Source: Paraspadella gotoi | Taxonomy: Eukaryota; Chaetognatha | Assembly (NCBI GenBank): GCA_051294375.1 | Contig: CM119266.1 | Span: 20,624,780 to 20,688,779 of the forward strand | Direction: 5' to 3' | Length of the DNA: 64,000 nucleotides | In this document: in pieces, positions 48,301 through 54,567 of the stretch | Numbering within the stretch: position 1 is the stretch's first letter | Layout: every line of letters starts with the position of its first letter | Notes under the pieces: generated by a model | Seen by the model: only the letters and a program-made list of their open reading frames with translations | What the model was told of the DNA's origin: nothing | The model's database searches: none | Translations under genes and position numbers: made by a program

Positions 48301-49141
48301 TCCGCCTCTCCCAAAGTATCCTCGGAAGGCTGCGCGTTCCACTGCTGCAACGTCTGCAACGACGTTGTGTTCGGAAGGCTGTACTTCTTAGGCGGTCTTC
48401 GCAAGCGTTCAACTCCTCCTCCTTCGCCATCTGGCGATGCTTGTAGATGGAGAGGTCTTGTGTCGCTTGGCGAACAACCAAGAGTATTCGAGGTGGCCGA
48501 CGGGACGAAGGAACCTTGATTGTCGATAAAAGTCAAAGTCCTCACGATGACAGACCGACCTAACTTTTTAAAGGACTTCTCGGAACGAAAAAAATTTGGT
48601 GGAAGATTCCCGAGAAACAGACTCGGGACCAAGAAGAATTTAGTCTCCAAAAGTCCTCGTCGTCGTTGCTCTTCACGTCCAAATGGAAGGGCTCGTGCTT
48701 TTTCAAGAGTCCCGTCCGCCGATCGCGTTGCCTCTCTCAACGTCAACGACCTGAAGTCGAGAAATGCGATTGTGGTTTTGACCACGTAATCAGTGAGGCT
48801 TGTCCACGACAATCGAGATTTAACAGGTGAGACATCTCGCTAAATTCCATCTCCCCAACCGACAACTACGATCCCGAACCTGCTTGAGATCGGCGAGCGG
48901 CTCGGTGGCTGATGGTGAGCGTCCGAAGATCCGCGGAGAGATGTCGATTACGAGATCGGTCGAGATCCGCGTCGACGGACATGCGACCCTCGCCCATACG
49001 CACGCGACACCCGATGTTGCACGGCAGGACCGCGTGGTGTAACGCGTGCACCTTGTCCTTCGAAGCCATCATGCGAGCGTAGCGGACGAAAGATAGAGAC
49101 AGGTCTACGAGCTGCAGGGAAACCTCCATGAAGCTGGCGGC
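30092..49141 (-). CDS. VPS13: VPS13 (intermembrane lipid-transfer protein), C-terminal half, spliced; copy 1
   Basis: VPS13 proteins form a long hydrophobic groove that moves phospholipids between membranes at organelle contact sites, and their C-terminal half carries the targeting domains. Read from 5' to 3' on the minus strand, the exons encode: a region with the family motif MAVWEPLLEP (e31); the VAB (SHR-BD) adaptor-binding domain with its repeated conserved-Asn modules, such as PYWIVNQTGLP, VIKNNLPIMMEY and PYYMITNVG (e12-e26); an APT1-like region with the motif KLQIDNQ (e8-e10); the ATG2_C/DHL helical part with LDFLGNPVGL and LTLDEDYQRRRREE (e2-e6); and a PH-like C-terminus (e1). Intron phases agree across all joins from e29 to e1. 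Reading frames are intact from e1 to e21; e22-e24, e26, e30, e32 and e34 carry single-base breaks that look like sequence errors. The N-terminal chorein end is not in the window. VPS13A/C-type is the closest match; the exact paralogue is undecided. Confidence 0.93.
30690..30855 (-). CDS. VPS13: VPS13 exon e2
   Basis: It encodes GIMGFIARPLAGTFDLLT and RPRRYIKPSGILHPYLAQ, matching the family stretch GVVGAIARPTGG...RPPR...RPY just before the PH-like end. The length is 166 bases; it starts in phase 0 and ends in phase 1, with donor AAG/GTAAAC and acceptor TTTTCAG/GGT. Confidence 0.93.
31021..31224 (-). CDS. VPS13: VPS13 exon e3
   Basis: This exon of 68 codons encodes AFAALTLDEDYQRRRREE, a hallmark VPS13 C-terminal motif (family ALTFDEEYQKKRRE), followed by GFVRGLKACLLGFGEGFSG. 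Both joins are phase 0, with donor CAG/GTCGGC and acceptor TTTAG/GCC. Confidence 0.94.
31303..31533 (-). CDS. VPS13: VPS13 exon e4
   Basis: It is 77 codons long, phase 0 at both ends. It encodes LMFGLDFLGNPVGLLKNFFE, VVVEPYRGYGEGETLEGMA and IIGGTAHSAGLLTGSFGK, which align with the VPS13 ATG2_C/DHL segment (GLDVLGNPFGL...FYEPYQG...GGVAGA..ITG). Confidence 0.95.
31660..31965. repeat. Intronic GC-rich element between e5 and e4
   Basis: This non-coding stretch opens with a short tandem of gcgaggc (31681-31707) and continues with GC-rich sequence unlike the AT-rich introns around it. It reappears at about 50275-50575 and 62270-62570, but only as part of the larger duplications. It may be a resident repeat element; I recognise no tRNA promoter boxes in it. 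Confidence 0.35.
31998..32165 (-). CDS. VPS13: VPS13 exon e5
   Basis: It is 56 codons, phase 0 at both ends. It encodes GLNPQLVSGNLFLKSVGVAL, then IQDIEFSLSGFGKQNAFLS, and ends VRECVRHYAVQ. It aligns with the VPS13 segment just before the conserved LDVLGNP motif. Confidence 0.92.
32269..32478 (-). CDS. VPS13: VPS13 exon e6
   Basis: It is 70 codons, phase 0 at both ends. It encodes ADMAEAVKPLIAYAREWSS, FFDDLDISSIVLHLSFSLRG and an acidic end with DPKDEKPQQH. The LDISSIVLHLSF stretch matches the family's I-KVHLSFSL motif. The intron on its 3' side holds an A-run that varies in length between copies. Confidence 0.9.
32552..32653 (-). CDS. VPS13: VPS13 exon e7
   Basis: It is 34 codons, phase 0 at both ends. 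It encodes VDIKPMDLKADWVLINGIVN and FFNLPDGSSGNKLK, matching the family pattern V..F.V.LD..F...L..FF. Confidence 0.88.
33024..33170 (-). CDS. VPS13: VPS13 exon e8
   Basis: It is 49 codons, phase 0. It encodes DGCIFPTTFAPRMTPMS, then PPSFVDIRIAVRTFDMSDVK and ends IKTFR. It continues the APT1-like region after the family motif IQIDNQ...FP in e9. The acceptor (TTAAG/GAC) follows an A-rich rather than pyrimidine-rich stretch, so it is the weakest acceptor of this part of the gene. Confidence 0.88.
33349..33546 (-). CDS. VPS13: VPS13 exon e9
   Basis: It is 66 codons, phase 0. It encodes VEGITGFGIVKAGLMQIDFS, then RYQPGIAIRLKLSAHTFSL and ends VLHKLQIDNQQ. LQIDNQ is a near-invariant VPS13 motif in the APT1-like region. 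Donor CAG/GTGGGA; acceptor ATCAG/GTC. Confidence 0.93.
33650..33844 (-). CDS. VPS13: VPS13 exon e10
   Basis: It is 65 codons, phase 0. It encodes VAVDLKGFGVSLVDTDLRKE, VIYLGLADSDVSWE and ALPEQASIVLEKAYQQHLHK. This matches the VPS13 block I.L.GVGLSLV....REI.YI......W and LE..YQ.H. Confidence 0.95.
34050..34364 (-). CDS. VPS13: VPS13 exon e11 (3' boundary uncertain)
   Basis: It encodes GSMRITVKPTQNVLYTWQNS, ERELHWDCGTQGYG, KYWVSFLNGRQRILMFTDDL and a repeat-like DIDNDNDK end. It fits the VPS13 block P....YTW..P...RELLW and ..DG.QRVL.FT. The frame meets a TAA shortly after, so I placed the donor at AAA/GTTATG, which keeps phase 0 but is weak. A strong donor (ATG/GTGAGT, complement of about 33951-33956) 90 bases on suggests a 9-base microexon may lie between e11 and e10. 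Confidence 0.85.
34455..34544 (-). CDS. VPS13: VPS13 exon e12
   Basis: It is 30 codons, phase 0. It encodes LIMGVQQYQTGMAPVQIVNA and CNMDVRVYQK. The IVNACNMDVRVY stretch has the form of a VAB-domain module start (N followed by a hydrophobic strand). The acceptor is TTTTTCTACCAG/CTC. Confidence 0.87.
34733..34859 (-). CDS. VPS13: VPS13 exon e13
   Basis: It is 127 bases, starting with one base that completes an Arg codon with e14 and ending in phase 0. It encodes FEDASECETMPFTMAQELHT, LLAMPQHSHHGIQIHATLSD. The start follows the family pattern of a VAB module end (...RVG.....S.PFS). Confidence 0.87.
34890..35000. repeat. Intronic repeat piece with a hairpin, sharing a block with the e24-e25 intron
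   Basis: About 45 bases here (34952-34997) closely match 40277-40331: gcgcggttaccc, then ggacggtctcgctttgccaa and cgcagagggaagt. Just upstream is an inverted repeat, cagtgtgca-g-tgcacactg (9-bp arms). The shared block marks a dispersed repeat family (called Rep-A here). Confidence 0.5.
35153..35291 (-). CDS. VPS13: VPS13 exon e14
   Basis: It is 139 bases, phase 1 in and phase 2 out. It encodes GWFQWAGNNGDDKEGEEEED and RWLIVQPGAVKAFWPHPKNK. It fits the VAB pattern ..WL.V.PG...PFWP......L.VR. A short acidic run (DDKEGEEEED) sits in a loop. Confidence 0.92.
35368..35479 (-). CDS. VPS13: VPS13 exon e15
   Basis: It is 112 bases, phase 0 in and phase 1 out. It encodes ILTLTPYYMITNVGSKLISV and PEPTLADATGVAG. 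PYYMITNVG is a VAB module start with its conserved Asn (family PYYLIVNR). Donor GGCG/GTAGGA. Confidence 0.93.
35575..35850. repeat. 22-bp minisatellite in the VPS13 intron between e16 and e15
   Basis: The unit is close to aaccaaatattgatgcgatgat and repeats about every 22 bases. Later units drift to agtcattcattgatgcgatg. It ends in a GA run (35853-35886). It is also present at about 54260-54530 in copy 2, with fewer well-formed units. Confidence 0.85.
36240..36415. repeat. T-rich and TTTC low-complexity tract
   Basis: The tract is almost all T with interspersed A, then (TTTC)n up to the e16 donor. On the coding strand it is an A/GAAA-rich stretch directly after the donor. Its length differs in copy 2 (54929-55067). 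Confidence 0.85.
36416..36634 (-). CDS. VPS13: VPS13 exon e16
   Basis: It is 73 codons, phase 0 at both ends. It encodes GDFPSEPDIFKMKSRG, KKISISIAGSQWSDRLSMDT, TGSSLVVSCTDNKNGQKYTL and ends ASALTK. It matches the SHR-BD core (...V...EWS..FS.DTVGSSG.V.C...). The intron after e17 that leads into it uses a GC donor. Confidence 0.94.
36705..37124 (-). CDS. VPS13: VPS13 exon e17, with a long acidic insert
   Basis: It is 140 codons, phase 0. The first 55 or so residues are nearly all Asp, Glu, Lys and Ser (for example DDSEDDDDDDDDKKTDDEGT) and come from GTC/CTC-type triplet runs on the plus strand. The rest encodes HLAAKNQRDEMMEHFQRF, IFEDKGDVIIKAKGQKME and FTSMLQESDNIMYMK. The acidic block looks like a lineage-specific loop in the VAB domain. 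The donor is AAG/GCGAGT (non-canonical GC). Confidence 0.88.
37137..37295 (-). repeat. Interspersed repeat Rep-A, inverted copy, in the e18-e17 intron
   Basis: On the reverse strand it reads ccgccgggttgtctgtggga, then ccattggcattggctgaatg and gtgaggcggtgtgtatatac. It matches the elements at 40189-40447 and 44377-44516 over most of their length but in opposite orientation. No coding capacity. It could be a SINE or a non-autonomous DNA element; I cannot see clear ends. Confidence 0.6.
37348..37389 (-). CDS. VPS13: VPS13 microexon e18 (42 bases)
   Basis: This 14-codon exon encodes VKLTLPHEVMKIEE between acceptor GATAG/GTG and donor GAA/GTAAGA, phase 0 at both ends. It is supported by exact conservation in copy 2 (55996-56037). 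Confidence 0.8.
37493..37784 (-). CDS. VPS13: VPS13 exon e19, charged insert
   Basis: It is 292 bases. One base at the start completes a Lys codon begun in e20, and it ends in phase 0 at TCG/GTAAGG. It encodes EEKRIEEKIKKSASRRRRKD, SGPDLLHFINREIADIEKYE and NAKMKNQRENENRRSHNKSR. This strongly basic and helical-looking stretch is not a usual part of the family VAB core and is probably a loop insertion. The acceptor (CGCAAG/A) follows a C-rich tract. Confidence 0.75.
37820..37842. other. 23-N gap in the e20-e19 intron
   Basis: This N run interrupts intronic sequence between gaggcgggg and gtggggttcgg. Copy 2 (56460-56505) spans the same place without Ns and has exactly 23 bases between the same flanks. 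Confidence 0.98.
38137..38269 (-). CDS. VPS13: VPS13 exon e20
   Basis: It is 133 bases. It starts with two bases completing Gly from e21 and leaves two bases at the donor AAA/GTAGGT. It encodes LPARFKLSKDADPPMSLAFY and ends NCTKRKSK. The start matches the family's VAB module (APYWIVNKTGLPL). A second frame (with HDEGDDVELGKVLQELHQTQ) is also open here but does not fit the phase of e19, so I reject it. Confidence 0.78.
38310..38383. repeat. 9-bp tandem repeat (gagcaattg) in intron
   Basis: The sequence gagcaattg and its variants repeat about seven times between e21 and e20, partly interrupted by atcccatcgg. It is unchanged in copy 2 (56960-57025). Confidence 0.85.
38395..38507 (-). CDS. VPS13: VPS13 exon e21
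   Basis: It is 113 bases. It encodes QLSGMNDFFQIGVHVRAT, then SAHLFAPYWIVNQT. LFAPYWIVNQTG, completed across the join to e20, is a nearly exact VPS13 VAB motif (family LYAPYWIINKTGLPL) and fixes the frame on both sides. Donor ACGG/GTGAGG, acceptor TTTCCAG/T. Confidence 0.95.
39029..39133 (-). CDS. VPS13: VPS13 exon e22, with a one-base frame break
   Basis: It begins VKLPDYLGKDWLGELP in phase 0 and ends KPKEQLLIVTEFYEE in another frame, so one extra base lies near 39078-39084. Copy 2 (57656-57758) has the correct length at this spot but lacks a base elsewhere in the same exon. Corrected, the exon would be 104 bases and its phase would fit both neighbours. Donor AGAAGA/GTAAAT. Confidence 0.82.
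39220..39580 (-). CDS. VPS13: VPS13 exon e23, with small indels
   Basis: The consensus of three versions (here, 57845-58237 and inverted 59620-59981) encodes ETYTQICVSVQTSVRQGVLG, SYVYHIHLRPLLVIKNNLP and DELDFHELPPGEEVPLYALK. This matches a VAB module (...L..HLRPPLV..NLLP..LEY). In this copy several one-base changes break the frame. The acceptor's pyrimidine tract is the (CT)n microsatellite at 39581-39660. Confidence 0.88.
39581..39660. repeat. (GA)n microsatellite acting as polypyrimidine tract of e23
   Basis: About 39 GA units followed by a G run lie directly against the e23 acceptor. On the coding strand this reads (CT)n then CAG. Confidence 0.9.
39867..40085 (-). CDS. VPS13: VPS13 exon e24
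   Basis: It encodes DPAKEKDFDVPLEAIHGKDA, GALFIRPL, then SLGWRKVFLEMKAQEDAEPV. This matches the VAB pattern (P....VPL.....G.LFIRP......WS). The inverted copy at 59124-59339 reads in frame to a phase-0 donor AAG/GTGGCG, which defines the 3' edge. One extra base near the 5' edge of this copy (ccgtccgtc versus ccgtcgtc) breaks the frame. Confidence 0.88.
40189..40447 (+). repeat. Interspersed repeat Rep-A, longest copy, in the e25-e24 intron
   Basis: It starts atggcaacagccgggttgcc and ends near gaggcggtgtgaatatacca. The middle (40277-40331) also matches 34952-34997. Three related elements in one gene, in both orientations, point to a mobile family. It contains a breakpoint of the copy-2 inversion. 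Confidence 0.65.
40577..40738 (-). CDS. VPS13: VPS13 exon e25
   Basis: It is 54 codons, phase 0. It encodes AESTPSYTYMSADGFESLVQ, LHNHMSVPMQILIGAGDNVP and ends GRFIDDIVA. LHNHMSVPMQI is a VAB module start (family V.NYL.IPL.I). Acceptor TTATTAG/GCG, donor GCG/GTAGAG. Confidence 0.9.
40790..40882 (-). repeat. Interspersed repeat Rep-B, inverted copy
   Basis: On the reverse strand it reads gccttaaaccacaaagcctg, tccaaagtcagggcaagatg and gcttatttattaaatgaat. It matches 24801-24915 and 27306-27435. It lies in the e26-e25 intron. Confidence 0.75.
41078..41166 (-). CDS. VPS13: VPS13 exon e26
   Basis: It encodes MEIEVLRGETRVFPLNYG and then EYTLV before a donor GTG/GTGGGT. Two bases at the start complete a Ser codon with e27. 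Compared with copy 2 (60698-60786) this copy lacks one base (cttgaaag for ctttgaaag) and has one extra (gttccg for gtccg). The pattern (V.RG......L..G) fits a VAB module end. Confidence 0.78.
41261..42781. repeat. Tandem duplication of about 0.75 kb in the e27-e26 intron
   Basis: Sequence 41261-42051 is repeated at 42052-42781: both start near gattttcgaa-ggag-gctcctgacgatt and end near gatacaactccaa-gtatgt. The second copy has many single-base losses. It looks like the same error process as the larger duplications. Nothing coding was recognised in either. Confidence 0.8.
43292..43554 (-). CDS. VPS13: VPS13 exon e27
   Basis: It is 263 bases, phase 2 in and phase 1 out. It encodes TDRSLSITQQFRRQSPGAIA, THRISTGRISYVEGTTSEDT, DFKQKNDTTFRLSQELDTGM and ends SKHLVVVVP. 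The last part leads into the VAB module in e26. Phases agree with both neighbours. Identity rests on position and phase more than on strong motifs. Confidence 0.8.
43676..43761 (-). CDS. VPS13: VPS13 exon e28
   Basis: It is 86 bases, phase 0 in and phase 2 out. It encodes IFNRSGVTLALKLTADFCRE and NPDTGSDTL. IFNRSGVTLAL resembles a module start with its conserved Asn. Donor CTT/GTATGT; acceptor GAACAG/ATT. Confidence 0.8.
44189..44317 (-). CDS. VPS13: VPS13 exon e29
   Basis: It is 43 codons, phase 0. It encodes TEEDLEIVFSKALLRLLDRL, GVEFSKAVISMRTTFLGLNA and ends PYM. It fits the family segment between the extended groove and the VAB domain (..VSK..L..L...G..FS.A). Acceptor CCTCAG/ACC, donor ATG/GTTGGT. 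Confidence 0.85.
44377..44516 (+). repeat. Interspersed repeat Rep-A, third copy
   Basis: It starts atggcaacagccgggttgcc exactly as the 40189 copy and ends atgtgaatataccgccaca. It lacks the central block found in the 40189 copy. It is in the e30-e29 intron. Confidence 0.65.
45183..45273 (-). CDS. VPS13: VPS13 exon e30 (one base short)
   Basis: The 5' part reads REDEEEQEWKEDPDNP in the frame demanded by e31, and the 3' part reads EADEIPAEFTISIT in the frame demanded by e29. Its length is 91 bases; 92 would satisfy both phases, so a one-base loss inside is likely. The acceptor abuts a (GA)n array at 45285-45364, which on the coding strand is the polypyrimidine tract. Confidence 0.65.
45285..45364. 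repeat. (GA)n microsatellite next to the e30 acceptor
   Basis: About 40 GA units broken once (gagacagaga). On the coding strand it forms the pyrimidine tract before the e30 acceptor. Confidence 0.9.
46412..47273 (+). CDS. Possible nested gene fragment with a fucolectin / F5-8-type lectin C-terminus
   Basis: On the plus strand, opposite to VPS13, three stretches with good splice signals lie in the intron between e31 and e30: 46412-46703 (donor GTGAGT), 46758-46869 (donor GTAAGT) and 46937-47273 (acceptor CGACAG, stop TAG). The last reads NNPWVVVELNDATTRVFEVR, then DCGDGAVGKFVWLRIF and KLGICELQVFGRVEG. This resembles the fucolectin/F5-8 domain pattern (PWW.VDLG...GRFV.I......LCEVEVYG). The first stretch shows EFVNHGGAPLVKVGKGKEEL and later HVCKLDVIG in shifted frames; I do not recognise it. 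Several frame changes suggest sequence errors or a decayed gene. A lectin-like extracellular protein is the best guess, but a pseudogene is possible. Confidence 0.42.
47582..47711 (-). CDS. VPS13: VPS13 exon e31
   Basis: It is 130 bases, phase 0 in and phase 1 out. It encodes VHYLNARMAVWEPLLEPIRT and KLRPWAINIDIKKNP. The motif YxNxxxAVWEPLLEP is one of the most recognisable in VPS13. Donor CCTG/GTACGT, acceptor TTTCTAG/GTG. Confidence 0.95.
47795..48005 (-). CDS. VPS13: VPS13 exon e32 (frameshifted; 5' edge approximate)
   Basis: The 3' part reads GLSGLFNISLVIRVQ up to donor CAG/GTGCGT and joins e31 as VIRVQVHYLNARMAVWEP, as in the family. The 5' part reads STDTASESVPMLIAQLNIKS in another frame, with the break near 47840. 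A further part with LKKLSVGKQA is broken again near 47955. These are probably sequencing errors. Confidence 0.7.
48240..48830 (-). CDS. VPS13: VPS13 coding tracts e33 (unresolved, several frames)
   Basis: The minus strand has long open stretches with mixed amino-acid composition: KYSLPNTTSLQTLQQWNAQP and EDTLGEAEEIADEETGKFE (48260-48400), IYKHRQMAKEEELNACEDR (about 48390-48450), and DYVVKTTIAFLDFRSLTLRE (about 48715-48800). The order and position suit the VPS13 middle region, but frame changes prevent exon boundaries from being set. Confidence 0.45.
48880..49141 (-). CDS. VPS13: VPS13 exon e34 (most 5' exon visible; one frame break)
   Basis: It starts after acceptor ACTTCAG and encodes AASFMEVSLQLVDLSLSFVR, VLPCNIGCRVRMGEGRMSVD and, in a shifted frame, VIDISADLRTLTISH before PLADLKQ and donor CAG/GTTCGG. 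It fits the VPS13 middle region, where repeated beta elements follow PC.V.....G. The contig stops 72 bases beyond at an N gap. Confidence 0.75.
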
Positions 49142-49213
49142 CTGAAGTGGCGAAAAGAAAAAGCTTGTTCTGGTAGTATGTATGTCAATGTATGTACAGT
49201 TTACACAGTACGA

Positions 49214-49238
49214 NNNNNNNNNNNNNNNNNNNNNNNNN
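49214..49238. other. 25-N gap between VPS13 copy 1 and copy 2
   Basis: Exactly 25 Ns. The left flank is VPS13 mid-gene intron; the right flank jumps back to the intron between e2 and e1 (equal to about 30665). Confidence 0.98.
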
Positions 49239-52200
49239 AATCATTATATATTGATACCTCATCAGTTTACCTTGCGCTAAATAAGGATGTAAAGATCCCG
49301 CTGGGCTTGATGTACTCCGCGGTCTAAGCTGCAACAGCTGCGTCCCATTCGAGATTGATACCTGACGCCTTCGAGAGTCCGTAAGTAAGGAGATCAAAAG
49401 TGCCAGCCAGAGGGCGCGCGATAAAACCCATGATAACCTGAAAACAAAGTGAACATCGAGGGGTAAAAACAGAGAAGCGAGTCTCAACAGTCTCTCTAAT
49501 CAGTCTCTGTCTCTCTTAGATAACGAGATGGCTCTCGGTGAATAGCGAAACTTTTTGGCAAAACGGACGAAATCAAAAAACACTTAATCAGACACGAAGC
49601 CGACCTGGGGCTGTCCCTTGAGGAACGTTGCCGCTGTTCCTTTTCGCATTGAGAGGCTTCATCACGATTCCGGAGAAACCCTCGCCGAAGCCGAGAAGGC
49701 AGGCCTTCAGACGCGGGACGAAGCCCTCCGTCAAATCATTGGGGGGCGTTTTGATGCGTCTTCCCGACGACGCGCTGGTAACTCCTCGTCGAGGGTCCAA
49801 AGCGGCGAAGGCCTAAATGATCGAAGAATCGTCAGTTTGTCTATCACTTTCAGTATGTCAGTCTCCCTCTTTTCTCTCCGTCTCCCCTGACCTTGCCCCG
49901 AACGATCCCGGTCAGCAAACCGGCCGAGTGCGCCGTGCCCCCGATGATGCAGCCAAGAGAACGTGTTTGAAGCCCATGGCCATCCCTCTCCAGCGTCTCG
50001 CCCTCTCCGTAGCCGCGATAAGGCTCCACGACGACGTGCTTTGAATCCCTCGAAGAAGTTCTTGAGAAGACCCGACGGGGTTGCCCAAGAAATCGAGTCC
50101 GAACATAAACACGTGCATGTTTTGCATCGCCTGGCGCAAAGGAAAGAAAAAGGAAAGGAGTCGTCCTCTTAGTTCTAATCGTTATTGGCTTCGTTGTTAT
50201 CGTTATCGTCGTCTCTTCTGTTTTGCTACCCCGATATTTTAAATGATTTCCTTTTTTCACTTTAAATTGTCTATTATGGCTAATGGCAGGAGCGCGAGGC
50301 GCGAGGCGCGGGGCCCTGGTTATCTCACTAACTGGCGTAGGGGCTGCGCACTCTTGTTACTGGCACATTTAAACCGGTTCTGTCACATTAAAGCCGGAGC
50401 CGGGATCCCTCGGGATTGACGGCGCGGATAGGACGAGACGATTTAGCCTGCTCCGCCATTGAGACGAGACTGCCAGTGAGGAATGACACTGGGACAGCGG
50501 TGGGGCACTTTAAGTGAACTGCCACAACAAGTAGCTTTAAAATTTGTAAATCGAGGCAATTTATGAATTCATTTTGGAATACATTTAATTACCTATAACA
50601 ATTTTAACCTGAACGGCGTAGTGTCTGACGCATTCTCTGACCGAGCGCTGCTGTGGCTGAGAAAGGCGTTCTGCTTGCCGAAGCCGCTTGAGGCTAAACT
50701 CGATGTCTTGAATGTCGGTCAAGGCCACGCCCACGCTCTTCAGGAAAAGATTCCCGCTGACCAGTTGGGGGTTGAGACCCTGGAAAAAAGAAGGGGGGGT
50801 TTATTTACGGCTTACAGTTTAGGGTGGATCCATGACCCAGGCGACTCAAAAAAAAAAAAAAAAAAAAAGTCTAAGGACAACCGCGAGACCTCGCGTGTGC
50901 TGCTGCGGCTTCTCGTCCTTTGGGTCCTCGAAATCTTGAGTGTCCATCGGCTCCTGAAAGACGTTCGCCGCGAAAGAGAGAAGCCTGAGGTGCAGCACGA
51001 TCGACGAGATATCGAGGTCGTCGAAGAAGTTGGCGCCGCGTCGGCGGAGCTCCCACTCGCGGGCGTAGGCTATCAAAGGCTTCAACCGCTTCCGCCATGT
51101 CGCCTGCGGTGGGCGTGGCGGAGGTGAGGCGGACGAAAGATACTTATCCAATTCTTAGAAAGACTCAAAGGCGAACCTTGAAGCTTATTTCCCGAGGATC
51201 CGTCGGGAAGATTGAAGAAATTGGACGATTCCGTTGATGAGGACCCAATCCGCCTTGAGGTCCATCGGTTTGATATCCACCTGTCGTTCAAATTGAAAAA
51301 AAAAGTTGTCAATGGAAATAAATACAATAGTCAATCAGATTGAGATGGAGAGTAAATTGTAAACAAACTCGCAAAGGTAAAATAACAAATAACATATTGC
51401 CAGTGTTGTCGCTAAAATGTTTTCTCGATTTCTATAAGTAAAAAAAATTAGCCCTAAAATTCTTTAAAATACTAGTTTTATAACAATTAAAAAATGTTAA
51501 ATAGAAATCAAAATGCTTAAACAATCAGGAAGCAAAACTAAAAGTCTCTGACTTTAGACTTTAGGACAAATAAAAAGCGTGTAAGAAATAAAAGACAAAA
51601 GTTACTATAAATTATAAAAAGAAATAAAAATAGTGATAAAGAAGTTGACCCGGAACGTCTTGATCTGTTTACGTCGCTCATATCGAAGGTTTCTGACGGC
51701 GATCCGGATATCAACGAAAGAGGGGGATGGGCGCTCGTCTGATCGACATTGGAGTCATGCGCGGAGCGAAATGTCGTCGGAAAGGATGCACCCGTCCTTA
51801 AGTTATTTTTTTTTTTTTATATTATATTTATTTTTATTTCTCCCTTTCTCTCTTTCTTTCTTTCTTATTTTCTTTTCTTTCTTTTCTTTCTTGTCTTCTT
51901 CTTTCTTTTCTTTCTTTCTTTCTTTTTCTCTCTCTTTCCTTGTTGTTCGTATCCTTGTTTTCTCTTTTTTTAATTCCTTCTATCCTTTTATCTTTCTTCG
52001 ACTTTCACAATTCCACCTGTTGGTTGTCTATTTGCAACTTATGAAAGAACGCAATGTAGCGAAAAAGTGTGAGCCGATAGCTTGAGCCGAATAGCGATTC
52101 CCGGCTGATATCGGCGCCGGATGCGGGTGATGTCCGGCGCCAGCATGTAGAGGACGCGGAGAAGTCGATCTGCATCAAACCCCGCTTTCACGATTCCGAA

Positions 52201-54529
52201 TCCAGTGATTCCTTCGACCTGATATCACAAACATTATGACTTTTTATATTTTATATTTTTTATTTTTAATTAAATAGATAACCACATTTAAATGCTGTTT
52301 TTTCCCTGCTCGTATCCTACGAACCTCCATCTTATGCAGATGCTGTTGATAGGCCTTCTCCAGCACGAATAGAAGCCTGCTCGGGTAGAGCCCTGTACTT
52401 CTCCTTGCCCGTCATCCTCTCCACGAGACGTCGGAATCGGCGAGACCCAAATAGAATGACCTCTTTGCGCAGATCTGTGTCGACGAGAGAGACGCCGAAG
52501 CCTTTCAAGTCCACCGCCACCTAGAAGGTTTGAAGACAGCGAAAAAAGCGACAGGCGTGAAAGATACCCTTCTTTCGGTCGCAACTAATTACAGATTTAG
52601 TAGATAAATCACCATAAACTCTTAACTCACCATTGATATCTGAGACAGGATCCAGCACGAAAGTAATCGTAAATAATTGTACCTCAGTGTCTTAATCATT
52701 TTTTTATTACTTCGCTGTCCTCATAACTTTGTCATTGTCATTGTCAATGTCCAGCCTTGCCTCCAGATGGTTTTCTTTCCAGCTCGCCCGATTTCTTTAG
52801 CCCTGACTGCCATGTACAGGTCGTCAGTAAACATCAAGAATCCTCTGGCGTCCGTTGAGGAAAGAGACCCAGTACTTGGCTTTTGTATCAGGAGCTACGT
52901 GAAAGTCGCCAAGGCCCGTTCGCGGGTGAGCATGTTCCGTCCGTAACCTTGCGTGCCACAGTCCCAATGCAGTTCGCGCTCGATGAATGAGTTCTGCCAC
53001 GTGTAGAGAACGTTTTGGGTCGGTTTCACCGTTGCGCATAGGATCCCTGAAGAAAGGAAAATCCTTTTGAATTCATCGTTAAAATAAAAATAAATAAAAA
53101 TACAAACAAAAATTAAAATTAGATTTGGCAACGTCGACCTTTGGTAAACTCGGACATCCATGTTGCAAGGCGTTCACAAGATTTGAACGGGAGCCATTCC
53201 GGTTTGATACTGTTGAACTCCCATGATGAGCTGGTAGAAAAATCAATGGGCATTATTGGGAATATCACCTAAATTACATTTTTCCAATAAAATTAATAGT
53301 ATAAGACTGTGTTACAACATCCAAAACCAAATATCCAGACTTATAAAAAATGTCTAGTAGACTCATAAACAAGCAAACCATGGCAATAAAATAAAAGCAA
53401 AGCAATAATCTAACTGCAGCGTCGGAGAGCGTCGCGTGGTTTGAATTCCGTGGTGCGAATGTTGCGGCATCGCTAAGAGAGTATGAAGTTCCTGTGCCAT
53501 GGTGAAGGGCATCGTCTCACACTCCGAGGCGTCTTCGAACCTAAACGGCGTGGAATCACTTGTAGTCATAGGCGTGTAGAGCCGAGGGACTCGGGCTCTT
53601 TGGTGTGCAGTGTGCAGTGCACACTGTGCACGGCGCGGTTACCCCGGGACGGTCTCGCTTTGCCAACGCAGCAGGGAAGATTAAATGTAAGGGGTGGGAT
53701 GAACTTGGCTTTCAGGAGGGGCCCGGGGCCTGCAAAAAAATGTGGAGGGGTCAAGTCGGGTTTGCATTTCTCAACAAGCCAGAGATTGTCGGATTCATAA
53801 ACCGAAATGCGTTCCCGCAAAAGGACCGCACCTGACCACCATTTGCAGAGTTTTATTCTTGGGGTGAGGCCAGAATGCTTTGACCGCCCCGGGCTGAACG
53901 ATCAACCACACGATCCTCCTCTTCTTCGCCTTCCTTATCGTCGCCGTTGTTTCCGCCCATTGAAACCAACCTGCGAAAATAGAGAAGCGAAAGAGAAATC
54001 TGAATTATGGCGAGACACACAAGGAGTCGGCTCGGCTATTTCCTACCGCCAGCGGACGCCAGTGGCATCCGCCAACGTCGGCTCCGGGATAAGCGTCGTG
54101 GAGACGCTGATGAGTTTGCTGCCGACGTTGGTGATCATGTAGTACGGGGTAAGGGTGAGAATCTGAAAATCGTTTACTCGCATATGTAAATTGTATAATT
54201 GTATATTACGAACAAAATTTAAAAAAATCTTAAAAGCATAAGGATCGTGCCTGCTTTCGATGGTAACCAAATATTGATGCTATGATAACCAATATTAATA
54301 TATACAAAATTGATGCGAATGATAACCAAGATTGATACGATGATAACCAAATGATTGATGCGACGATAACCAATATTGATGCGATGATAACCAAATGATG
54401 GATGTAATGAATAGTCATTCATTAATGTGATGATAATCATTCATTAATGCAATGATAGTCATTTATTCATGCGATGATAGTCATTCATGGATAAAGATGA
54501 TAGTCATTTCATTGATGCGATGAGTCAAT

Positions 54530-54567
<38 letters not shown>
